Of a stretch of DNA of 64,000 bases, positions 51,801 through 62,110 are shown piece by piece. This DNA comes from Rallus limicola (Eukaryota > Chordata > Aves > Gruiformes > Rallidae): NCBI GenBank assembly GCA_022605955.1, contig JAKCOZ010000060.1:231001-295000 (forward strand). The letters run 5' to 3'. How positions within the stretch are numbered: the stretch's first letter is position 1; each line of letters starts with the position of its first letter. Under the pieces are notes generated by a model. It did no database searches, was not told the DNA's origin, and saw nothing but the letters and a program-made list of their open reading frames with translations. The translations under genes and the position numbers were made by a program.

Positions 51801-53690
51801 TAGGGTGTAGACATGCAAGAGTGGAATCCCCTTTGAGGATTTAGAGTAAAATTCTAAATGACTAACCCCGGTGCTCCAGCTTGCTTAAGCAGAATGCACA
51901 AACACCCATAATTCACTGAAAGCACGGCCTCACGTAAATAAATAGTTTTTCATTCCTAAATGGCACGGTTTTCACAAGGACAAAAACATTTATATAGAGA
52001 GTCACACTACATTACCTGAGAAATTACTGTTATACATGCATATCCAAGGAGGTATGTGACATAATTATGATTTTGATGCCAGATATTGGCTAGATCTGAG
52101 TGTTTTTAGAGTTTGAGAGAATTCATTTAGCATTGCTTAGTTTATTGATTGTGATCATTAGCTTTGCATAATATTTTGAGTTATTTAGTAAACAATTTTC
52201 CATTTTTAAGATCATCTGTTGAATTGTTATTTGTCCCTTTACATAGAGAGATACATTTGACTTTTAGTAGGTTTTCTAAGTACTCAGCACTATAAACTGC
52301 AAAATCAACTTCACAGATCACATGATGGTCATTACAAAATGGCCTTATGTTTAAAACTTGATATTTCTTCAGACTTTGTAAAAATCTGTTTACAGTGTTA
52401 CTTACCCAGATCTTTGCTAAACTCACTGGGAAGCTAATGATCAGAAACAAAATCATAACAGATTTGAGAGTCTTGACTTAGCTTCATCTCCAATGTATTG
52501 TTCCATATGCAAGTATTTATGAACTACAACACATACCATAATTTCCAAACCTACTTTTTAGGTTTCAAGAAAAGATGCTATGTGTACAGAAACATATGTG
52601 ATTTAGCACCTTTTAAATTTCACAGGAAATCTGTTGTTATTAAATCCAGTGTAATTTACATTATGGCTTTGCCATTATAAAATAGAAAACAGCTAGAGTA
52701 AATTAACTGTAATTTCTGAGGAAGGTTATTTTACCTTTACTAAAGAACCCAAGCAAAAGGAAACCAAACCCAAAGTACGAACCTCAAAAACACCAATCAA
52801 AACTGTGGTGAACTTAGTAGCATGACATTTGCCTTTTAATCTTCTGGAATTTACTAACAAGTCAGTTAAGAAAATGAATTACTACTATTTCTAAAATTTT
52901 AATTGAGTAATTCTTTAAAGAAAGATCCTAAAGTGCTCCAAGTTAGCAGTGTCTTCTCCTGAAAGGTAAAATTTTCGTAATCTTTATTTATTTGTTAATG
53001 TTTCTTCTTCTGTTTGCAGCTGAAACCTGGTAAAAAATAGGCATTAGTCTAATGAAATTTAATTTGATAGGGACATTAGATACATCCAATGATGTTACAT
53101 AGACTAAACAGCAGATACAAACACTAACAGTACAAAAAGTTAGTTTTACTTTAGTCCGTATTTATTACCGAACTAATAAAAATGATCAGCAAATTCCTTG
53201 ACTGTACAATTAAACCAAGGTATATGTTTATTATACGTACTGTATTTTAATGATTTACAGATGGCATATGGTATCTAGGAAAGAAAACTTTATTAAAAAA
53301 ATCCAACTTCAGTGTGGGAAAACATTATCAATTCTACTCCTCCAGAGTAAAAAATGCAAAGGCATTTTTTAAAGTTACTTTCAAAATAGTTTCCTTGCTT
53401 CATAAAATGCCACTGGCAAAAATAATGCTGCTTTTATAATGTAACTGTGGTGACATATTTGTAAAGCAGCATGTAAGCACTCATAAAAGGGTAATGACTT
53501 CCTTAAGTGATAATAAAATAAGCTTTCATGTAGAAATACACTGAGGTACTACTGTTCGTGTGCAACAGTAGTGGCATTACCTATTTATTTCCTATCTTCT
53601 ACAACAACTCAAGGGTTTCCAGGGCTGGAACAGTTTGTAACTGTTTGGTGCAAGCCAGTTTGCAATATTATGGGTGCATCTTCATCTGTG
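48863..53690. other. Anonymous non-coding stretch
   Basis: About 4.8 kb with no supported gene or transposon. Frames of 60-91 codons occur on both strands without a domain. The segment around 52050-52200 is rich in ATTA/TAAT and TTGCATAAT-like motifs and might be regulatory, but the evidence is thin. Confidence 0.6.
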
Positions 53691-54188
53691 TATGAGTGTC
53701 CATCCCTGGGGCCCCCAAAATAGGAAGGACATGGAGCTGTTGGATCAAGTTCAAAGGATGCTATGAAGATAATCAGAGGGCTGGAGCACCCCTCCTATGA
53801 AGACAGGCTGAGAGAGTTGTGGTGGTTCAGTCTGGAGAAGAAAAGGCTCCAGGAAGACCTCAGAGCCCCTTCAAATCCCTAAAGGGGTCTTTTGCAAGGG
53901 AATGGCATGATAGGCCAAGAGGAGTAAGCCTTCAGTTGCAGGAGGGCAGTTGGAGAGGGGCTGGGAGGCAGAAATCCTTCCTGGGGAGGAGGGAGGCCCT
54001 GGCACAGGGTGCTCAGAGAAGCTGCGGCTGGCCCAGGATCCCTGGCAGGGTTCAAGGCCAGGTTGGATGGGGCTTTGGGCACCCTGGGCTGGTGGGGATG
54101 TCTCTGCCTGTGGCAGAGGGGTGGGACTAGCTAGATGGGCTTTGAGGTCCCTTCCCTTCCCAGCAAAAGTAGTCTATGGTTCTGTGAT
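53691..54188 (+). mobile_element. CR1 LINE, 5'-truncated copy with 3' end
   Basis: A plus-strand CR1 of about 0.5 kb. It begins in the ORF2 end ('cctggggcccccaaaatagg', 'aaggacatggagctgttgga', 'gggctggagcacccctccta'), then 'ttcagtctggagaagaaaag'. It ends with 'ggttggatggggctttggg', 'gaggtcccttcccttccca' and 'tctatggttctgtga'. Open frames of 67-124 codons on both strands here are by-products of its high G+C. It is not functional. Confidence 0.93.
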
Positions 54189-57100
54189 CTATACTACCAG
54201 TTTACTTCAGCTCAAACTGCAATTGGAAGCAAATCTCAGCACTGGTATTTCTAACCCTTGCAAACTGGCCCCAAGTTTTTGCACGTGCTCTTACAGCATG
54301 TATGGCAGGTCTCTTTTAGATTAAATTAAACTGGAAAGCACACTCTTGGAGAATATCTGCAGTGGTGTGGCCGGATGGGACCATACTAGCAACTTGCAAG
54401 TGAACCTTCCAAAATATATATGGTTTGAAGGATAGCAACACAAAGAGCTGAAAACTTTTATTTGTTAACTTATACTTACTTTGTTAAGCAGCCTGTGAAA
54501 TGTGACTAATTCAGTCTGCTCAGTGATAAGAATACTTCGCAGAAAATCATGGAACCAGCCTGAACCACACACCACTGAAGGACTTTGACTCCTCCAGACA
54601 AGAAATCTCTGGTTTTTCACTCATTTCTTATGGGTTTGTCTTCTCTCTGTTTATGAAAGTCTATGAGGGTGCCTAAGATGAATGTAGTGGAAAAAACCCT
54701 TGTCTCTAGATTATACCAGCTACACACTGTCTTTGTAGGTGATCAATCCTTTTTAAAGACAATTTGTAATGAACAAAAGTGAGATACTCAAGGCCATGGG
54801 TGGGAGATTCATTATAGATACCTCAACTCAGGACTTCGAGTCCTTCAGGATAGACCTCAAGCACATACATATATGGCTGCATACAGAGGTAGAACAAAAA
54901 TAGTAGAATTAGATGAAACTGGCAAAAAAAATTTGTACAGAGATTAAATATCAACAAGGGAACCAAAGCCTTTATGTTCATTGCCCTCTTTTGGAACAAT
55001 GAAACTCACAGAGCTCAGAGTGAAGTGCTGTCATTTGAGTGGATCTGGCTGTGGAATGACCTTTTCAGAGGAAATTAGTATATGAGGAAATTAACTTATT
55101 GATAAAGACTTCCTACTCCTAGGTGATAACTTTTGCAAAGTAGTATCTCTCCTTTTCATTTTCAAATATTCTAACCCCAGAGAAATGCCTTCCTCTCCCT
55201 CATGAGGGAAAACAGCCTCTAAGTACATTTGAAGTCAATGCACTTCACTCATAAGGAAGTCATAACTAATAATAATAATAGGTGGCAATGCAAAACTCAA
55301 AGTATAAATGAGCATTAAAAAGACACAAAATGTAATTGATTAAAACCTTTCAATGAAATAGTTCATTTGAAAGATATGTCTGGTGAACAAAAGTTTTAAG
55401 GGAAATGTTTTGGTTCCAGTGGCATTTCTCAGGGAAGGTTTTGAGGTCCCGTATGGAATTCATGAATAAAACAAGTCATTCACTTTATGGTAGTCATCTG
55501 GCTGGGAAGAATCAATTGTTTAATTATTTCAGAAGTTGGTTTTTCCCTCCCCTCCATTTTGTATACATATTTTGGCATGAACTTATGACTAAATTTATGT
55601 GACAGAGAGACTGGAAGAGAAAGAGGTATCAGATCTTCTGTGTCACACATGAAGAAAGAGCCAAAACTTGTTGAAGTGAAAAGCAAACATGCTGATGGTC
55701 TCCCTCAACCTTCTTACCTTCTCCACACACCATTAAGTCAGTTAACTTCCCTGAAGACTGTCTCTGCTCATCCCAGTTAAGACCAGGTCTTACATCACGC
55801 AAGTGTGTGCTAAATCCTGGATGCTGAAATACATCCTTCTCCCTTTCTGAGTCAATAAATAATTAATGACTGACACAAAATGCAATGTCCCATGAAAAAG
55901 AGATTGAAAAGGCACCACATCAGGATGGTAAACAACTTTGCAGATGTGACATGCTTCAGGAGACTTTCAAGATGGAGGTTCAAAAACTGTACCAAGAGCT
56001 GGAAAGGAACTACAAAGCGGGTTCTTCATGTTCTGCAGAATGATTATTCTGCTGTGAGCTAATCCTCATGCTGGTATTTATGAACTCATGTAAACTTTTC
56101 AAGTCCCAGTTGCCTTGTTCTGACAATGAGACTGACCACAGCCTAAACACTAGCCAGCATCCTTTCTGCCTCTGCTTTCCAAACACAAGGTAGTAGGAAA
56201 ATGCCACCAGTATAGCGAGTCATTTATATGGAGGGCACAAGGGAATTGCTAAATGAGTTTTCCACAAAAGATGGATGTGTTGGCACACCGTGGTTTAACA
56301 CTTCTGTTTGAGAAGGAAGCAAACCATCACAGTTAAGGACAGAAACCAAAATGGGCGAAGGCAAAGAGACAACAACCGTGCTAACCTAAGTGATAAAACC
56401 CTAATACAGTTGAAAACTTAAAAATCAAGTAATTGAACATGCCCACATGCTGGCATTCCTCAGAGAAGGCAGGCAATGGATTTTGCTACTAATTTTAATA
56501 TTTTACTTTCTCCATAAAATGTGAAATACAGAGCGAAATGCAAAGTGCAGACGCAGCACTGAGAATGAACATGAACTGAGAGATAAATCTCCAGATACGT
56601 CAAGCTAACAATATGAAAAAAAATAACTATCAGGTTTAAAGATCCCTTTGTGTTCCTCCAGTTCTAAAGGTCTCCAGTGTAAATTCAAGACTTCAGACTT
56701 CAAACTTTGTCGTATGAAATAATTTTGGAGATGATGGAAGAGGGAGGAAGGAATTGGCTGTTCTTCCAACCTAGTTCTAGCCCATAATGATAACATATTT
56801 TATAATATCTTTGAATTTGTGTTTTGCAATGCATATCTGATTAATAGAGTGGAGTATGGTCTTCCCTCACCCCCACCCCAAAAAAAAGTCACCCCCCTGA
56901 TCACAGAGAGAAAAAAAAGGGAACACAGGTAAATACCTTATTTCCAGGCAGAGGATTTAGCAGCATGAGTATCATGAATTTTACACTGTTTTGAGAACAA
57001 GCACTGAGGATGCAATTCTCACTACTCCATTGGCTACTGTGCAGCACTCCTGTGGCATACAGCAGTTACAGCAGTGGCTTAACTAGCCAGTGCAATTATT

Positions 57101-58502
57101 TCTCCCACTGGAATAAGATTTAATTAGTGTCATAATTTAACTAAGGGGCTTAGACTACAGCAATTAAAGTAAGAGTATACCTTTCCTTGACGTTTCTGGA
57201 TAGGAAGACATTGGTGAAAAGTCGGAAGTGGAAAAAAAAAAACCCTCACCAACAAACAGGTAGAATGAATTAAAAAAAAACATTCAAAGCCAGTTTCATT
57301 TAAAATTGCCAAAGTTTCTGGTTTTATTTGGTTTCCAGCTACATGGAGCCAACTTGAAAAAAAATAATAAATAATTTAAGCTTTCACCGTACTGGAGTTA
57401 CATACTTTGCTGTTTGCCACCTGCAACCTATTACAGTCTCTCTGTGTGGTCTTTGCTGAAATACAACCACTAATGAAGAAAAAGAATAGCCCTCCTCTGT
57501 AACGTATAGTCTGTGATGTGCTCATTCTTAATCTCTTGTTCTAGAAGCCACTGTGCAAATCCAGTGCCCCTTCATACAGATTATAACTCTCAACCTGCTT
57601 CTACACCATTTGCTTCATCCAAAACCAGGTTTCAGGTAGGATAGTGGAGGGACAATCTCCACAGCTCAGAAAGTTGGGTTTGGTTTCACCTTTGCTGCTT
57701 AGAAACCGTAAACAGATCCTGCAGTGAAAACAGCAGCAGAGATCTGTGGTGATAAAGCAGACTTGCAAAGCATTTCTGGTAACAGGCCACCTTCCAGAGG
57801 CTTCACTTGCTGTACAAGGGGAAAAAAATAACAGGGCAACTCATGATGATAAGAAGTTTGATGAAATAAAAGTTTTGAAAACCATCTCTCACAGATAAAC
57901 CCATATATATCATACAAATAAATGTATGGAACATTTAACAGTTTCTCATGACAATTTTTTTTTTTTTTCTATTTCTGATATAATGAATATAATTTATTTC
58001 AACTATGGCTATAACTGTACTACTACCTCATACTGAAATTCTTAGGAAAAACAGCTACAAGAGACTCAGTCTCTGAACACAAATACTATCCCTGGAACAT
58101 CTCTTCACTTCTTCACTTTCCCTTTCAAAAAATTACTTTGTAGTAAAGGTCACATTTGGATGCAGCGACTCCTGGTAATAAGGTAGTAAGGAAGGATCCA
58201 GTTTGTGTTCATTATTTAAAATTACTTCCTGATTCTCTACTGCATGAGCCTTTGAACTCCTCAGAGCTGCAGGTGGATGCATGAGGATGCACTGCCACAG
58301 AGCCTACTCCCACTGAGAAGAGAAAACTTTACCAAGTGAGAGCATCACCCCAGCCACAGCCCTCAGGTGCTCTCCAGGCAGTGCCTGCTTCTTGCTGTTA
58401 GGGAAAAGTGGCCTGACACGGCTGCTGTTCAGCTTCTCATTTTAACCATTAAAGCATGACTTCACACTCCTTCTTCCCTGAACGGGCTGTAAAGTGCCGG
58501 GC
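54189..58502. other. Anonymous non-coding stretch
   Basis: About 4.3 kb without a supported gene. AAT triplet units lie at about 55267-55280, A-runs near 56880 and 57233, and a T-run near 57956-57968. Frames of 60-72 codons have no domain. Confidence 0.65.
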
Positions 58503-58677
58503 AGTGGTGGGGTCACCATCTCTGAAGGGATTTAGAAGCCCTGTAGATGTGGTGGTCAGGGGCATGGGGTATTGGTGGCCTTGGCAGTGCTGGGTTAGTG
58601 GTTGAACTTGATGATCTAAAAGGTTTTCTCCAACCTAAAGGATGCTGTGTTTATATAATGCTATGATGCTGTGATTC
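58503..58677 (+). mobile_element. CR1 LINE, short 3' end of a different subtype
   Basis: A plus-strand CR1 end of about 175 bp: 'gtggggtcaccatctctgaa', 'gatgtggtggtcaggggcat', 'ggttgaacttgatgatctaa', 'ttttctccaacctaaagga', then diverged octamers ('gctatgatgctgtgatt'). The 'gtcaccatctctga' and 'gacttgatgatct' style differs from the other tails of the window, so several CR1 lineages contributed. Confidence 0.88.
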
Positions 58678-59929
58678 AAGCATTTTGATATCTATGTAGT
58701 CCACTGGTATACCACTAGACACCAGTGCAATAATACAAAGACATAGTGTGGCAGTCAACTCTCTGAAAGCCTATTATATTTTCAATTAAAAGTACACAGT
58801 GTTGAACACTGTGAAAAAGTACTTTAACAAAATTCTACTTAATTATGGATTACAGGAACTTCTTTAAAAAAAAAATACAAACCCAACACAACCTATTCAT
58901 TGCACCCCAAGAGAATATGAGAAATTCTCAGACAACCAGCACAGAGAGAAGAAAAAAGCTATGGGGAGAGGCTAGTAGGTACCTGTCAAAAATTGAGTTT
59001 CCAGTCTTGGATATTTTCTTTTGGTAGCATGCTGTAAAAAAAACAGGGAAAATGCTGCTGTAGAAAATATACTTACATTAACCTTGGAACCATTTTTGTT
59101 TATGAAAATCTACTGTTTGCATTTGTAGGGTGCCCTCATACCGGCAGAAAGACAGAGGGTAGACTTTCAGCCCTTCAAATCAATTAATTAAGAAGCTTGA
59201 TGCCTGAGGAATAATTCAACAGTGCTGCAGGAGATGCTGCTCTGTGGTAAGGTCCACCTGACTGCACTTTACTAGTATTTGCCTATCCAAACTGTACACA
59301 GACACTGTAACTCAACAAACCAAACAAAATAATGCCCCAGCTTTAATCTATGTGCGACTTGTGATTTTCACAATGTGGAAAAAGCTACTTAATGGTGCAG
59401 GGCAAAAAGAGAGGCAGCTACATGATCTAGTTCTTTAATGCCCTTTGTAAGCCTCTCTTCTCTTTTTGAATAAATTATTAAAAATACAGTTCTTTATCTT
59501 AGAATTAAAGAAAAAAAAAATTCAAAGTTGAAGCCTCCCAGAACAGACACTTTACTAGATCATAAGAATTGCTGAATATTTGAGTTTTTCCAAAAAAACC
59601 CAAAAATTTATGGAGGTTCACATTCTTCCAGTGTAAAATTCACCCATCTATTTGTTAAACACACCAGGGTACTGAATGTAAACCAAGAAAAAGCCTTGCA
59701 AACACTATGCAAGGTGGCTTAGGTGATAGGATTTCACTGAGTACTACAATAGACCCACCCGGGTGACAAGTCAGAAGTTTCTACAACTTTTGTTCATGAC
59801 AAAAACCTTCAGAGTGAACATATAAGTAGAGTGGAATAGGTAATTGTAGCAGCCAAACCAGGAGACTCACAAGGTCTTTAATTTAAATGTCCTAAAGCTA
59901 ATTAATTATTCTTTTTAAAATGCCTTTAA
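58678..59929. other. Anonymous non-coding stretch
   Basis: About 1.25 kb of AT-rich sequence with A-runs near 58866, 59035 and 59510. No gene or repeat is recognised. Confidence 0.6.
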
Positions 59930-60240
59930 ATGTTTTTTAAATCTCTTCAAATATCAAGCACATTGAATTGCTTCATGCAAAATGTTTCATGGTAACTCAA
60001 CAGAAATGTGATGACATATTCCTTTAAAGGTGAGAACGTGGTGCAGAACTGGGAAAGCTGGTCTCAGGGACCTGGTCTTGAGGATATCAAGGCTGTGTGC
60101 ATTTACAAGTCCTCTCCTGCTCGCAATCAATGAAGTGTCAAGCAGCGCATCAAATAACCATGAGAGGAGCTGAGGCTAAAAGGAAGAAACCGCACCAAGA
60201 AAACGGCTTTAGCTGAAGAATAAAACATGCATTTTTAAGA
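59930..60240. promoter_or_regulatory. Candidate conserved non-coding element
   Basis: A repeat-free block with about five CpGs (60036, 60121, 60146, 60191 and 60204 regions) and the motif run 'cgcaatcaatgaagtgtca', which holds an ATCAAT PBX/HOX-like core and a TGTCA MEIS-like core 7 bp apart. It is the first of a series of similar blocks to 62.1 kb. Regulatory function is inferred. Confidence 0.3.
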
Positions 60241-60265
60241 CTCTGAAAAAATATAGCTCAGTCTA

Positions 60266-60309
60266 TCCATCTTCTTTTTTTTTTTTTTTTTTTCTCCTCT
60301 CCTTTCTCT
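60266..60309. repeat. Polypyrimidine tract with a long T-run
   Basis: A run of 19 T (60275-60293) continuing as a C/T-only tract to about 60309. It separates two candidate conserved blocks. On the minus strand it reads as a glutamate/lysine run in a spurious 70-codon frame. Confidence 0.9.
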
Positions 60310-60539
60310 AAAATTAAGCTATATTTTATCCCCACACAATACATTGCATTAATTTTGCTAATTCCTAATCCTAGGAGAGAAACTATTATAGCCTGTAACA
60401 TTGAAAATGTGTCCCGGTTGTTAGATTTTCGTTCCATCAGATATGTTTTACATCTACATATATAAAACATAAACCACAGTTATTGATAATGAATCCAATA
60501 TACATTTTACCAGTAGGTAATAATAATAATGACACACTC

Positions 60540-60920
60540 TTGTATTATCAAGTAAGAAATATCTATTGTACGGCAGCTTTTTATTTTAAAGACTATTAAA
60601 GTCAAGCAGAAATTTAATGGCTTTAGAAAAAGCTTTATTCCAGTCTGCAAACTGCTGTTTTGTAAATTAAACAACTACATGTGTTATTCCGATGAACTGA
60701 CTTTACTAAATCCTTTAAAATTACATTGAATTCCTATTTTGAAGTTTATCTAATCTTTTATAGTACCTAAAAGAAGCATGCAATGTAAAATGTGTAGCTG
60801 GGATTTACTTCACTAACCCACTTATGTTAAACATATCTTTTCTCATCAAATCCTATATGTTTTACATGCATCAAAAAATAATTACAGCAACATATTAATA
60901 TCGCTAAGAGACTTGATATA
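60540..60920. promoter_or_regulatory. Candidate conserved non-coding element
   Basis: A repeat-free, AT-rich block with several TTTAT/TTTAAT and ATTA-type cores ('gctttttattttaaagac', 'gtaaattaaacaactacatg', 'aataattacagcaacatatt'). It carries few CpGs. The call rests on motif density and on its position in the 59.9-62.1 kb series, so it is weaker than the neighbouring blocks. Confidence 0.25.
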
Positions 60921-61079
60921 GGCACTCAGAGGAATAGCATTACAGCCATAACTCAGATCTTGTTATCTTTGGGAAAAAAATAGATATTGTTACAGCAGTA
61001 AAAGTATACAGTATGTGTCTAATCAAGAGATGAATTTTAAATAAATCCCTTAAGAGGTCTCAAACATAATGAACTTAAT

Positions 61080-61620
61080 GAAAATTAACACAGTGTGAAA
61101 CAGAGCAGAAATGGAATCACGGACAGCATAAATCAGTGCTCAGACTGGAAGTTCTTAAAAGCGCGTCTTATAATTTTGAAAACAATTATCTTAAGAGGTC
61201 TTAATAATGAAAAAGCAATAAAGCTATTATAGCCATCCTCTGGAGTGCTCCACTTCACCTTGTTATTAAACTGTTAAAACACAAATAATGCGCTTCGGGC
61301 TGGATGACCTCCATATTTGTTAACATGAACTCTCTCTGTTTTAAAGCAAGGTCACTAAACAGGACTCAATCTCGGAGCAAGAAGGTTAAGTGACTTAAAC
61401 AACGTGTTCCGATATGATTTCATCAAGGTAAGCATCACACTCAATTGTGAGAGAGAAGGAAAAATAGATCCCCCCCCCCTCCCATCTACCCCCCACCTCC
61501 TTTCATCATAATTCTGATTACTATTAGCTGATTTTAATACAGTGATTGTCAGGTGAGTTATTATTATTATTATTAGTGACACGTTGCTCTGGCTATTTCC
61601 TGCTGGTGGAGCAGATTAAC
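61080..61620. promoter_or_regulatory. Candidate conserved non-coding element
   Basis: I count about nine CpGs in this block (for example 'atcacggacagc', 'aaagcgcgtctta', 'aatgcgcttcgggctggat', 'caatctcggagcaa', 'caacgtgttccgatatga', 'gacacgttgctc'), well above the AT-rich background. It has no transposon signature. It includes the motif-rich stretch 'aaactgttaaaacacaaata' and a C-rich run at 61470-61500. Function is inferred. Confidence 0.38.
61470..61500. repeat. C-rich run; G-runs on minus strand
   Basis: Ten consecutive C (61470-61479), then CCC and CCCCCC groups. The minus strand therefore has at least three G-runs of three or more (GGGGGG, GGG and a run of ten), which could fold as a G-quadruplex. 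Confidence 0.8.
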
Positions 61621-61729
61621 AGGAGGACACTCCTGAATGAAGAAACAAGGGCTGCTCACTCTTTTACCTCCTTACCCAGATTTTTTTTTTACTTGCAATA
61701 AGCAAGTTCAGGCAAGAGTTTATCACCCT

Positions 61730-62110
61730 TCACAAATGATTTTGAAAAGAGCTTCACCCTGCATTTGTGTTAAAGAGATAGTCACGGTGTAATAATTTCC
61801 ACTTTTAAAGACTTTTTTTTGCTTTTGTGTCAAAATTGTCCCTAAAAAAGGTGGCACCTGCATTCTAGATTAAAAAATAGTTAAAGTGGAGCGGAGTTTT
61901 ACATTCCTTATTATGAGACCCACTTCTGAGTTGTCCTGATAATACGTGATAATAATAAAATCATACCAGTATCACCTGCTAATTGTGTTCATTAGCAACA
62001 GGAACATCATTATGCAACAAACCACCTTGAAAAGGCAGCAGTGTAATGATTTCACCCCAAGGAGCATTAATAATATTGATTTGCAGGAACCATATCTAGA
62101 ATGAAGAACT
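61730..62110. promoter_or_regulatory. Candidate conserved non-coding element
   Basis: A repeat-free block with clustered homeodomain-type cores ('cctgctaattgtgttcatta', 'gcattaataatattgattt') and three CpGs (near 61784, 61893 and 61945). The evenly mixed, repeat-free texture resembles deeply conserved vertebrate elements. Conservation has not been tested here. Confidence 0.35.

Noticed and set aside
53819..54324. Plus-strand frames of 103 and 124 codons
   Set aside because: They cover the non-coding 3' region of a CR1 copy and its flank. Tryptophan/glycine-rich translations here reflect G-rich sequence.
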